DNA of 64,000 nt from Stentor roeselii (lineage: Eukaryota > Ciliophora > Heterotrichea > Heterotrichida > Stentoridae). The DNA is taken from assembly GCA_006503475.1 (NCBI GenBank), contig RSEH01000134.1:60745-124744 (forward strand), in the 5' to 3' direction. Shown piece by piece: positions 38,980 to 49,517 of this stretch. The translations under genes were made by a program, and so were the position numbers. The notes beneath the pieces are model-generated. The model ran no database searches, was not told the DNA's origin, and was given only the letters and a program-made list of their open reading frames with translations. Numbering within the stretch: the stretch's first letter is position 1; each line of letters starts with the position of its first letter.

Positions 38980-41900
38980 TTAATTACTAAAGTGGAGACC
39001 AGTATTTGTTGAGCGTTTATTTGAAATCGGTACCAATTCGATGATATCGATTATATTATAAATTATTTCAATTTCTTTATTCAAGTATCTATGATAGCAG
39101 AAGTAGTTCAAAGTAATTAAAATAATGAAGCAAAACCCACAAAACAAACTAAAATCCCTTATTATATAATTGAGAACATCATCAGAGGACTTTTTAGCCA
39201 TCCCGAATAAATCTTCAATAACAGAACATGACTCTAAACATTTTTCAATGAATAATGATATCACTGATGAGTCAACATCAAAATAGCTAACAATAAACTG
39301 AGACTCCTGTATCAAATAATCCTGAACAGTCACAAGTCCTAATTTAGACTTTGTTAAACTTGATCGACTATCACCAAGTAACAGATCTTTAAACTGACTA
39401 TTAGTGAACCAGTATTCATCTTTATCATAAATATGAGAGTGGCATTTTTGCATTTGATAAACATTCGAATCAAGCATCTTTTTACTAGAAAACAACACAT
39501 AACCATCTTCTGTCTTGAAGTAAAGAGAATCCTTATGAAAATCCAAATGAGATTCCACAGTAAAAAACAAAAAACTAATAGTTAAAGTCCTCAATTCCTG
39601 TAAACTATTTAAGTAAGAAGGACGAGCCTCTAGAGCTTTAAATATATAAGGATAAAAATAATAGTTGGTCATTGAGTACATCGCTATGCAAACAGTGCAA
39701 ATAAAAGAAAACCTTATAATATACCTGATAAAATGATTCACAATTTTGATACTATTCAAGTTTTCCTCTTCATAGTTTTCTCTGATCTCTTCATTTTCGT
39801 AGTGATGTTCATTTAATCGTGACATGATTGCTAACCGAATATGAAGAGATTCAGTTTTCACCTGCATTCTAAGCAGCTCCCAGAGTAATTTAATATTTCC
39901 TTCAACCAGGTACATATAACAACAAGTGATCAGTAAAATAGCGATAGAGGTAAAAATTCCAACCATATAAAAAATATTCTGTCTTTTTTCTGAACTCTGT
40001 AGTTTTTCTTTTTCACATGAAATAAATTCAGCTCTTGCTTGAGTCAACTGAACCTCCAAACTTTGATGAATAGAAAAAACCAGATCTCCAAGTAAAATCG
40101 TGAAACTTTTATTTTTTTCATATTCTTTTAAAATATTTTGCCCTGTGTTCACAATAAAATTGATAACCTTCATAGGATTCCCTGTTTTTCGCTTATAACT
40201 TGAGCTGAATTCCCAGTAGCTGATGTCTTCTTCAAGCCTATCTTTTACACCTTTGCAGATTTTCAAGGTTGACTGGAGATTTAAAAGTTCTTCATTGAGT
40301 GACTTGAGTTTTTCAAGTTCTTGACTGATACTTTCAGTTGAAATGTTCAGATTTATGTGAGAGTCCTGAGAAATTTCAAGAGTTCTTAACATGAAACCAA
40401 CACTTTCTAAAGAGTAGCTTATTCTTTGAATATTCTCTAAAATATTTTCTTTCATTTTTTCGTTGATTTCTGAAAAAGCATTTCCCATTATTCCAGCAAA
40501 AATGCAGATGAGAAGACCGACCTAAATAAAAAATACTGTAAATGTTGTTAAGTACTTTGAAATCTTAAAAGCTCGAAGTGAATCTTTCATTTCTTTGGAA
40601 GTCCTTAAGTTGTTGTGGTTTGATGATGAAGAAGATGAAGCACTTGCTAATCCGAATTTACTTGTCAAGTTTTTTTCCCCAGTGAAGGTTTTTTCTGCTT
40701 TTTTTTGATTCTCTTCTAGAAATTTTACCTGATTTTTAAAGGTTTTTCGTGTTTTTGATATGAAAATGCTCTGATTTTCCAATAAATAAATCTCAGTGTC
40801 TTCCCACTGTTGTTTAGATTCTTCTTGATCAGTGAAATAAAGAACCACAATAGAAGTATCCATAATAGAATGTTTTTTAAGGATGTAAAAAGTTGAGTCA
40901 TTTTCAGCTGTTTTGGGTAAAACTATGCAACGATCGAAATAACTTGATTCTAGAGAAAGTCCTTCAATGAACTCTTGAATGAACAAACCTTTAAAGGTAA
41001 CTTTTTCGTATTTGAATCTTTTTTTAAACTTTTCACTGTGTTCAAGGATTTGTCCTGATTCATTCAAAATCGCAAAGCCTCTTGATTTGATAATGACAGG
41101 GTCGATTAGGAACCAGAAAAAATTTTCAAAACCAGAAGAAATATTTTCAATATTCGCAATGCATTCAATTAAAAACCCGTTTTTATCAACCAGATAAAAC
41201 CTGTGATTTTTCAAGATTTCATTTGAAACACTTGAAAAAGTAAAATCTTTCGAAATTTTCAAGAACCAGTCACTTAAAATTTTCGGTAAAATCATTGATA
41301 AGTGTAGATCTTCTGAGAAATTTAACGGAAATCTCAATAAATTTAGAAGATCTTTATTGAAATAAATAAGTTTTGCAGAGTGGTCATTTAGAGATACTAC
41401 AAAATTGCATCTTCCAGTACAAAATTCAGAGTTTTTATTGAGATGACTGATACTTTTCAGTCCCTCGGCTTCACTCATCATTTTTTTCCCTTTGCGATGG
41501 TTGTTAAGCAGCTCAGTGAGTAAAGAGCCATACAAGTCTTTGACTTCTGCACTATCAGGGAACCGTTTACTAAGTTTTTTATAATTTTCTTTTAATTTCT
41601 CGATGTTTTTCACAAGACTGCTTATTTTTAACTTCAGACTGGTCAGTGAGACAGTCTTTTCCAAAAAAACATTGAAAAATTTTATGTAATTCTTGCAAAA
41701 ATCATAGTCTTTTTCTTTAGTTTTTCTGAATTTCTTGAAAAATTTTAAAATCTTGAAGCCATTCGAGGCTGTTGTGCATGATAATTGAATAATTTTTCGA
41801 CATTTAAAGACCTGATAACAATCTGGAATGTTAAAACCTTTACTGCTGGCCAATGAAATCTTCGTTAAGGCCAAGCTGCAGTTGTTAAGATTGTAAATTG

Positions 41901-43020
41901 AAAAGTAAGCTTGTAACACCCAAATAAGTCGACTTTCACTAATTTTAAAATTTTTTTTCATGTTTTTGAAAAAATTTGGATTTTTTTCAGAGGTTTTTAA
42001 AAGGTTTCTTAGAGAAAGTTCAAATTTTTCAAAACTTTTTCTTTGAGCCTGGGCCAAGGGAAGGACAAGTCGCAGTCGTAGGTTGACTATAGAGTAAGAA
42101 AAAAATGCGATAATAGGGCAAGTGGAGACTGAGAGAAGGAAAGTGATTCCTGAGTTTTCTAAAGTGAAACCAAGCCAAAAGTAAAAACATGTCGACATAC
42201 AAGATAACTGCGACCATAACTTCAAATAATTAATTGCTTTGGAATAATAAGGGACATAATAAATCACTACTGCTGTTGTAGTCGTGTAAAGTAACAGCGC
42301 AACGCAGAGATAAGCGTAATAGTTAGTCAGTTGAATATTTGTAAAAAAGTAAGAATTAACAGCATAGTTCAATTTTATTATGTAATCAACTTTTGCGTGA
42401 ATCTTTCTATTTTCCATAAAATCCTCTTTCGGGTATCTGATATCATAATTGCAGGTCTCATATATGAAAGCAATAAACAAAACAAATACAATGACAACAA
42501 CTGCTAAAACTTCTCCATATATCCCGAAGTTTACTTTGGACCCCGGCAAGTCATTCGGGTATTCATCCACAAAGTCCTGAGGACTTTTCGAGTACTTGAA
42601 AATGACGAAGAAAAGAATGCATGAGGGAATAAAGAAAATTTCTGAAAGAAGTACAAAAAAAACCTTTGCGATGATTAAAAATATTTTAGGGACACTTTTT
42701 TTTAAGCAGTTCATTAGAAGTATAAAGAGGATGTTTGAGAAGATAAAACCGATCATCACTATTTCAAAGATGATGAACTCGTTGATGTACCCGAAGGTGC
42801 AAACTGCTACATCCACTGAGAGTAGGTTTATACTGTTCCAAAAGGAGTAGTAATTTTCCCAGTTCTTCACTGGCAACCCAGGGTACCAGAAGAACTGAGA
42901 GTTTTGCGCTAGCAAAGTAATCTCGCATAGAATAAGCAGAAAAAGGCTGATGGTTTTGCTTTTTGATGTTATGATCTTGATTGAGAAGATAGAGTACCAA
43001 ATTTCATAAACCCAATCCAT
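38980..43020 (-). CDS. TmcB-like multi-TM PAS-domain protein, copy C
   Basis: CDS complement(join(38980..40521, 40537..43020)), 1341 residues. Nearly every segment lines up with copy B: AQNSQFFWYPGLPVKNWE at the start, the same N-terminal membrane block, CYQVFKCRKIIQLSC, SLLTELLNNHRKGKKMM, and a PAS-like domain with AKLIYFNKDLLNLLRFP. After a poly-Ser linker comes the C-terminal block of four membrane segments, with the conserved cytosolic LLWELLRMQVK between the second and third. The intron falls inside the first segment of this block. B and C probably arose by tandem duplication, and A is an older relative. Function as a membrane sensor is inferred from architecture. Confidence 0.85.
40522..40536 (-). 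other. 15-nt intron in TmcB-like copy C
   Basis: On the coding strand it reads gtattttttatttag, phase 0. Splicing joins KYLTTFT to VGLLICIFAG. The terminal TAG stops translation if retained. It is at the same place as the intron of copy A. Confidence 0.93.
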
Positions 43021-43470
43021 AAAATTATTCTATCAATCACATTCAATAAATAAATTAATCGTTTTTAAAGAATTTTTCAACATTGTAATAATTTCGTATA
43101 TCCCTATTCTAATGAAACTAATTTTTCAGAAGCTAAGCTATCCTTTGCTTTCACTTTTATGAATTATTATCATTTATCTTAGTATGAATATGTTATTATA
43201 TATATAAGATAATATATAAAAAATAATTTTTTATATTAATAAATACTCGACTTCTTTGTGTCATATTCAGAATCTCAACTTTCTTCATCAATTTCACCCA
43301 ATCCTAAAACCTTTCATTCCAATCCAAAATTCTTAAATTTCTTCTAAAACCTAAATCCTATTTTTTTCTAAAAAAATCCAAAAATTTCCAAAATTTTACT
43401 ACCCATCATCGAAATCCCAATAAATAATCCATAAAATTTCAATTCTAATCTAATCCAATATATTCTAACA
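43021..43470. promoter_or_regulatory. Divergent intergenic region with a 200-nt G-free leader
   Basis: This 450-bp region separates two divergent start codons. Around 43190-43240 it is nearly pure A and T (tatatatataagataatat). Bases 43271-43470, directly before the coiled-coil gene, contain a single G (43411) on the coding strand. No ORF is seen. Confidence 0.55.
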
Positions 43471-44691
43471 ATGTTAAAAAAACCTCAAGACGAGTGGGGA
43501 GTGATAATCAACAAGCAGGCCGAGTTAAACCAAAGACGTGAGCAAGAAGAGAAAATCCGTCAACAAAAGGAAAAAGAACGTTACCGATACGAGTTAGAGC
43601 AGCAGGCGTTATTCAACCAAAAGCGCAAAGAAGAAGAGCAACGTCTTCGAGAAGCCGAGTCTCTCACAATAAAACTTCAAGCGAAGGCCTTCCAGTCCGA
43701 AGAAGAGCGCCGTAAGTACCAAGAGTCTCAGCTTCACAAGTCCTTAGCAGATGAGTACTTGACTCAAGCTTCATCTTTGAAGACCCGTCAGCAAGTCGAG
43801 CTTCAATCAAAGCTTAAAGAAGAACAGGACCTTATTCGATTTAATCAAGCACTGCTTGAAGAAGACCGTCGAAGGAAAATTCAACAAAGGGAAAAACTTT
43901 TTCAAGATGATCAGGAAATGCTTCAGGGAAAATCGATTAGTCAGAGAAGACGTCAGCAGGAAGCGAAAAATCAGATGTTGCAGGATTTGGACTTGCTGAG
44001 AATGAAGAAAGAAGCGGAAGAGAAGAAGGAAAAGGATTATCGAGATTATTTTGAAAGGGTTTCTGATCAGCAGGCTAAAAAACAACAGCTTTATTCTCAG
44101 AAAGTTGCAGTCATCAATGCGGAAAAAGATTTTCATATTAACTCATGGGTTAATAAGAGTGTAGATGATTATCAGAGGAGTGTTCAGGAAAAGATGGAAA
44201 AAGACAGAAAAGCAAGACAAGCACATTTAGAAAATGTGAATCAGACATTAAAACACCAGCTCGACGAAAAAAACAAAAACGAGATGCTAAGAGCAGAGGA
44301 AAAAAAGCGACTCGCTGACGAGCTTCAAAGAAAAATCGATGAAAACAAAAGAATAGAAGAAGAAAAATTAAGAAATCGTCGTCAGCAACAAGCAGAATAC
44401 TTCACGCATCTAAGTTACCAAGCAAATGAAGCAAGTGACATGAGGACAAGTGTATTCAAGCTTTCAGAAACCGAGAAAAAAATGAATAAACAATACTCAG
44501 TAGATGTGGGAATAGGAAAAAACAACTTAAGTCTAGGTGCACAAGAGATTCTCAAACCAAACTTCAGAGCAAGTTCAATCTTTGCCTCACCAATCGACCC
44601 GATAGTAAAAACCAAGAACTCAGTATCATCCTCAACAATATCTCGTCCTTTCGAAAGCGTTCTAAGTCCAGCCTTAGGTTACAAGAATTAG
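43471..44691 (+). CDS. Trichohyalin-like coiled-coil protein, 406 residues
   Basis: Residues about 10-330 form one long, highly charged helix rich in Arg, Glu, Gln and Lys (for example REQEEKIRQQKEKERYRYE, KRLADELQRKIDENKRIEE), of the trichohyalin type common in ciliary and cortical structural proteins. The start MLKKPQDEWGVIINKQAE and the non-helical tail (YSVDVGIGKNNLSLGAQEI) are distinct and may be docking ends. No enzymatic domain is present. The ATG follows a 200-nt leader with one G. The stop is 46 bp from the convergent stop of the polycystin gene. The family name is unknown to me; a microtubule inner or outer structural protein is one guess. Confidence 0.82.
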   Translation: MLKKPQDEWGVIINKQAELNQRREQEEKIRQQKEKERYRYELEQQALFNQKRKEEEQRLREAESLTIKLQAKAFQSEEERRKYQESQLHKSLADEYLTQASSLKTRQQVELQSKLKEEQDLIRFNQALLEEDRRRKIQQREKLFQDDQEMLQGKSISQRRRQQEAKNQMLQDLDLLRMKKEAEEKKEKDYRDYFERVSDQQAKKQQLYSQKVAVINAEKDFHINSWVNKSVDDYQRSVQEKMEKDRKARQAHLENVNQTLKHQLDEKNKNEMLRAEEKKRLADELQRKIDENKRIEEEKLRNRRQQQAEYFTHLSYQANEASDMRTSVFKLSETEKKMNKQYSVDVGIGKNNLSLGAQEILKPNFRASSIFASPIDPIVKTKNSVSSSTISRPFESVLSPALGYKN

Positions 44692-44737
44692 TTAACTATA
44701 AAGCTACTTGTTTACCCCTCTTTCCTTTTTCACTTTC

Positions 44738-47700
44738 TTACTTTTTTTTCATTCTCTGCAAATATTCATTTTGTTTCTGTAGATCTTTCCTGTTGCTTTC
44801 AAATCTCTTAACGTTTTCTTTAATTTCCAGAAAATAATCCTTAAGATTCTTAATATCATATTCAGCTTCTTGATATTTTTCAACTATCAGGCTTTTTCGC
44901 ACCCTTTCTGCGTTGAAACTGCATTCAGTGAATAACTTGTCATGAATCGAAGAAGTGAAAAAATCACTGAGTAACTCATCAGCGAATTCAATTTTAAAGA
45001 CACTGTCTTGCAACTCGCTGATGATGAGAAATGCAAGAATTTCAGCTTGAGGTTCAATTGGGTTGTTAAGGTAAAGAGTTAATTTCCATTTGTGGTTAAA
45101 ACCCAGAGCTGCCCAAAGCAATTCTTTGAAGTCGAGTTTTTTTATATTCACGTCTTTGAAAAAATTGTCGCTGAACTCTGAACTGGCTTTAAGGTTTTTA
45201 TTGAAATCTTTCATCAATGTAATGATTTTGTTTGCTGTTGTAAGTTTTTCTTGAATGGTTAAAGACTGCCAGAGGATGTTTTCGGTTTCTACTGTCCAAG
45301 GCTCATCTGGCAACTTTTGCTTGTCATCAGGGAAGGACTTCAGGGAAAATGGAATTGAGTTCCAAATGGAAACTCTTTCGTAGTCAGTGAAATGATTCCG
45401 CCCTGCCCACATTTTCACTTTATCTTCAAAACTCGTTTTTTCCCAGAATTGTTTCAGAATTTTAGAGATGTTTGACATTTTCGTGGATGAATTCATTAGA
45501 ATTGAATTTGCTTTGATTAGCAGGTTGTTTTTATTCTGCATATCACTGAGAGACCTCCAAATATCAATCTTGCCATCGATGTCTTCGTTAATCCACTGTT
45601 CAGAGCTGATCATCACGATTTCTGCACTGCACTTTTTTTTGAAAATATCGAATTTTTTTCCTTTGATTCTTGCGAAATTTGACAAGATCATGTTTTTTCG
45701 TGAGTACTTTTTTAAGGTGTCTTCTAAGATGTTATACCAGGCTTCAGGGCCTTCAAAGAACTTTGTTGAAATAGGGAAGTCAAACAATGGCTTCTGGTGA
45801 ATTTCATCGCTATCAAAAGTTTTGAAATAGATTTTTTTCAGATTTTTTATTTCTGAGATGTTTCTGTCTTTATTTAGTTTTCGGGGACATTTGGCATCTC
45901 GAATGGTTTGATAAATTTTCATGAAAAAGCCTACGTTTGGAAGGTCGTTACTTTCTTTTTCCACCTGCTCATTGTGAGCTCCGATGATAGCAGTGAACAT
46001 ATTAAGCAAAAGAAGGTAAAACATTACAATATAAGTCCCAAAAAAAACCATCCCTAGGGCAGGGTCAGCTTCTTTTATCGCCTCAAGGTCGAAACTTCCT
46101 AAAAGTATCAAGTAACAACTTAAAACCGACCGAGGAATGCTGGAAAAGTCATAAATCGATGTCCCTAGAATCAAATGGCCCATCAGGGAATACCCAAGTA
46201 AAATAATCACGAACATCGCCAAGAAGAAAAAAATATCAAATTTTGCTGAAGCCAAGACGTCTGTCAGCACAGACAAGTCTTTACTAAAGTTGTAAAACTG
46301 AAGAATTCTCATAAAAGTGATAAAAACGAGAAATGCTGCATAAAGACGATAGTTCAAGAAAAGTTTATTTGCTTCTGAGAACTCTCCAATCAGGTTATCC
46401 CAGTCATCACCGATTTTGTAGTTTTGAATGAAGTTGTTTGTGTAGAGTTTTATGATCTGTGCGAAGAGCATTATACATAAAGTGTTTCCAGCAACATTGA
46501 CAAAGATGAATGTGCTTGAAAATAGGAAAGAGTAAGTTGTTTTCAGGAACTGCATGAAAAGTTCAGTTATCCAGAGGAAAAAGATATAAATTAAGCTTCC
46601 CAAGTTTTTTATTATCTTTACGCAGCCTTTTAGCTCTCTTGACTCTCGACTTTTTAAAATTGATTTCACTTGTCTCACGATCCACTCACCTCTGAGCTTT
46701 TCAATACGGGCGATGTTGTAAATTTTCCAGAATTTTATCCAGACAACCAAGTCAAGGTAAATGAAGTAAAGACATAAAATCCCTAAAATGCCTTCAAGGA
46801 CTCCAACATAACTATTATCCGCTGAAAATAAGTCAAGGTTGAATGAGTTGATTTCGAAGTCTTTCTCAATTAAACCACTGGGTGCATGTTTAATTTTAAT
46901 CAGGCAATAAGTGAACATGTCATAATTGGAATTATAAAAAACCCATTCAAAAGTAGCCCATTTAGTTTCATGGTCCATGAGTCGATCATTTCTCATAATT
47001 TTTATATATTGGCTCAAGTCAATATTTCTATAAAAGTAAAAAACGCTCCCTCCTTGTTTATCGTAACTCTCCAAAGTCCCAGCGTCAGTATAATAATACA
47101 AAAGTTTAGAATAAGGACCTCGAAAATCTTTTCTTATCTCATTGTTATTTTTGCTGATGTACTCAGGAATGACTTTTTTAGAAAAACTGTTTTGGTTTTT
47201 GGTTTTTATCGACTTTTGAATCGTTCCTCTCATAAACGGTTCGGCGAAGAAAAAATTTGAGTAAAAAATACTTTCTTGTGAAAATCCCTGAAAAAAATCA
47301 CCGAAGTAGTCATACAAGTTCTCTTCTGACACGATTTCTTCAAAACTGTCCTCATCAATGAACTCAATCGCGATTTTTCTTAAATTGTTTACCTCAGAAG
47401 TCTGTAGCCTTGCAAAGATCGTCACAAGTAACACAACCGTGAAAAAGATAAACAAAAACATTCGAATAATAAGTTTAAAATTATGATGTACGTCATTTTC
47501 TTGTATTTTTTTGAATTTTTCTATTTTTTTCTTATTGATAAAAAGTTCTCTGACAATATTCGTGATTTCTATTTTTACTTGTTCATTGGTTTTAAGAGTT
47601 CCACTTCCAACTTTTTCTTGGAACTTTCCCAGGTTGAACTTGAAGACTGCATAGTAATTTTTATTGATTTGTTGAAAAATCCCAGTTTCCAGTTGTTTAA

Positions 47701-49468
47701 TTTTTTCAGTAATGTCAGGATTTTGTTCTTCTTTAGTCGCTGAGATGAGATTAAGGTAAAGTTCACAATCTTCATATAAAGTGTTTTTTGTTCTGAAGAA
47801 AATCAGGTTGTAGATGTTTAAAATGAATCTTTTCCCGTCTTCTGTAAGCATTTTCGCTTTGGCTTCGAGCATCAGTTGATTCTGGCTTTTAATTTCAATG
47901 TAGGTGCTGATAACAATCGCAATAAACATGTTTAAAAGGATAAAGTAAAATAAAGTGCAGTAGATTATTGTAAACCAGGCTGAGAGATCTTCATTCGCGT
48001 CTTTCATGTCTGAATACCCGACATTTGACAGGATTGTTATAAACAAAGCGTTAAACGCGCCTTGAATTGTTCTGAACTGAGAGTGATTCAACCCGAAAGC
48101 GACTTTTCCCATGAAAACAAAACCAAAGAGCAGGACTAAAGTGATTATTGAAAAGTTGATTAAATCGTTTTTTGAATGCCAGATTGTATCAAAAAGAACT
48201 CCAAATGAAGGAAACTTATTTTTCAGGACTAAAGTCATTTTTATCATCATCAGGACACATGATATGGAATTCACTTCAATTACTGCAAAGTACAAACGTG
48301 ACATTGAAATCATTCCGTCAATTCCAGAATTGTCTAAAGGAAGAGAATACTTCCCAGCATTGGAGAAAATCAAGTTGAATGTGATTATTACTGTCACCAT
48401 CGGCATCAACACGTTTAGGATCTGGATGAATTCGAAGAAATCCATGTCGATTTTGAAGTTTGACCAGAAAAAACGACAGATTTTTATCAAGTTCTGGAAA
48501 ATTTTTATGAATTGGATTGTTAGAGCGATTGTGTAGATTACAAGAATACCGACTATTATACCGTATTCGAGTTTCTTGGTTTCGTAGACCTCGTAGAACA
48601 TTCCGCTGGAGTAGGAAAGAACTTTTAGGTAACCTGATGGACCTTTTTGGAATTCTAGTGTGTAGAGCAAGGTTGTTTTTAGGTTTCGGTTGTGGAATAA
48701 AGTTTCTATTGAAAGACTTGCGAAGTTTTTTTCTAGCCAGAATTGAGTCATTTGTCTCCATTTTGGTATAAAATTTTCACGGTCTTCACTTTTGAAGTGT
48801 TCGATGTATCCACCTGCATTTTGAAAACCCTTCTTAGGTTCATACTTCCAGAATTTCATATCCTCAGTACTAAGCTCTTTTCCATAAAACCCAGTAAACG
48901 CATCAATATATGTAGTCTTAATAGCTTTATTATATCGAGTATCATCATTTTCTACCTGTTTGTACTTATTAAGTGTAAATCGACTTCCAGCAAAATACGA
49001 GGTGTAATTTGCCCTTTCATCTGAAATAATGGTCTGAAAGTAAATATCTCTGATAAATATCTCTAGATCAGCCATGGTTTTCACATCATCAAAATATTGA
49101 TCTTCCTTCCATTGAGTCTTCTCAAACCGATTTTCAGCTTCATTGTTCAACCCATTAATAATAGTGATTCCACTAACTTCAAGACAAAGAACAATAAAAA
49201 GAATACTTGTAAAAAGTGTGAAATAAAGACTTTGAGGATTGTTTTTAATTTCTTGTATTGAAGTCTCTATGTCTTTTTCTGACTCTCTGATTTGATTCTC
49301 AATGTTTTCTAGTTCAGCTTCAGTCAAAGGCACCTCGGTGTAGTCCTCAAAGATCTGAGGAGCCTCGGAAGATGAGGACGTCTGATGGTTGCCTTCATCG
49401 ATTCCTGGATTCCGATCATTCCTTTCTTCGGACTCGGTGGCTATTGGGCTTTTCTCGTTTTTGTTCAT
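44738..49468 (-). CDS. Fused double polycystin-2 (PKD2/TRPP)-type cation channel
   Basis: This 1576-residue protein holds two complete polycystin-type modules in one chain. Module 1 (about 85-545): TM1 FTLFTSILFIVLCLEVSG, a large extracellular domain with GPSGYLKVLSYSSGMFYE typical of PKD proteins, TM2-TM6, and a pore helix with GAFNALFITILSNVGYSD near residue 480. Module 2 (about 665-1230): TM1 FKLIIRMFLFIFFTVVLL, a second extracellular domain, TM2-TM6, and a pore stretch SVLSCYLILLGSFDLEAI near 1120. Single-module PKD2 is about 900-1000 residues and works as a tetramer; two joined modules would let a dimer form the pore, as in two-pore channels. The C-terminal 300 residues are helical and end in a Lys-rich coiled coil. 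Likely a ciliary or cortical cation channel for calcium entry. No intron was seen. Confidence 0.88.
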   Translation of the reverse strand: MNKNEKSPIATESEERNDRNPGIDEGNHQTSSSSEAPQIFEDYTEVPLTEAELENIENQIRESEKDIETSIQEIKNNPQSLYFTLFTSILFIVLCLEVSGITIINGLNNEAENRFEKTQWKEDQYFDDVKTMADLEIFIRDIYFQTIISDERANYTSYFAGSRFTLNKYKQVENDDTRYNKAIKTTYIDAFTGFYGKELSTEDMKFWKYEPKKGFQNAGGYIEHFKSEDRENFIPKWRQMTQFWLEKNFASLSIETLFHNRNLKTTLLYTLEFQKGPSGYLKVLSYSSGMFYEVYETKKLEYGIIVGILVIYTIALTIQFIKIFQNLIKICRFFWSNFKIDMDFFEFIQILNVLMPMVTVIITFNLIFSNAGKYSLPLDNSGIDGMISMSRLYFAVIEVNSISCVLMMIKMTLVLKNKFPSFGVLFDTIWHSKNDLINFSIITLVLLFGFVFMGKVAFGLNHSQFRTIQGAFNALFITILSNVGYSDMKDANEDLSAWFTIIYCTLFYFILLNMFIAIVISTYIEIKSQNQLMLEAKAKMLTEDGKRFILNIYNLIFFRTKNTLYEDCELYLNLISATKEEQNPDITEKIKQLETGIFQQINKNYYAVFKFNLGKFQEKVGSGTLKTNEQVKIEITNIVRELFINKKKIEKFKKIQENDVHHNFKLIIRMFLFIFFTVVLLVTIFARLQTSEVNNLRKIAIEFIDEDSFEEIVSEENLYDYFGDFFQGFSQESIFYSNFFFAEPFMRGTIQKSIKTKNQNSFSKKVIPEYISKNNNEIRKDFRGPYSKLLYYYTDAGTLESYDKQGGSVFYFYRNIDLSQYIKIMRNDRLMDHETKWATFEWVFYNSNYDMFTYCLIKIKHAPSGLIEKDFEINSFNLDLFSADNSYVGVLEGILGILCLYFIYLDLVVWIKFWKIYNIARIEKLRGEWIVRQVKSILKSRESRELKGCVKIIKNLGSLIYIFFLWITELFMQFLKTTYSFLFSSTFIFVNVAGNTLCIMLFAQIIKLYTNNFIQNYKIGDDWDNLIGEFSEANKLFLNYRLYAAFLVFITFMRILQFYNFSKDLSVLTDVLASAKFDIFFFLAMFVIILLGYSLMGHLILGTSIYDFSSIPRSVLSCYLILLGSFDLEAIKEADPALGMVFFGTYIVMFYLLLLNMFTAIIGAHNEQVEKESNDLPNVGFFMKIYQTIRDAKCPRKLNKDRNISEIKNLKKIYFKTFDSDEIHQKPLFDFPISTKFFEGPEAWYNILEDTLKKYSRKNMILSNFARIKGKKFDIFKKKCSAEIVMISSEQWINEDIDGKIDIWRSLSDMQNKNNLLIKANSILMNSSTKMSNISKILKQFWEKTSFEDKVKMWAGRNHFTDYERVSIWNSIPFSLKSFPDDKQKLPDEPWTVETENILWQSLTIQEKLTTANKIITLMKDFNKNLKASSEFSDNFFKDVNIKKLDFKELLWAALGFNHKWKLTLYLNNPIEPQAEILAFLIISELQDSVFKIEFADELLSDFFTSSIHDKLFTECSFNAERVRKSLIVEKYQEAEYDIKNLKDYFLEIKENVKRFESNRKDLQKQNEYLQRMKKK

Positions 49469-49517
49469 TATTACAAATTTAAATTTGCAAGAATATGGTC
49501 AAGATTAAAAATTTACA

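Noticed and set aside
48111-48536. 141-codon frame on + within the polycystin gene
   Set aside because: It is antisense to a well-supported channel module and composed of complement residues.
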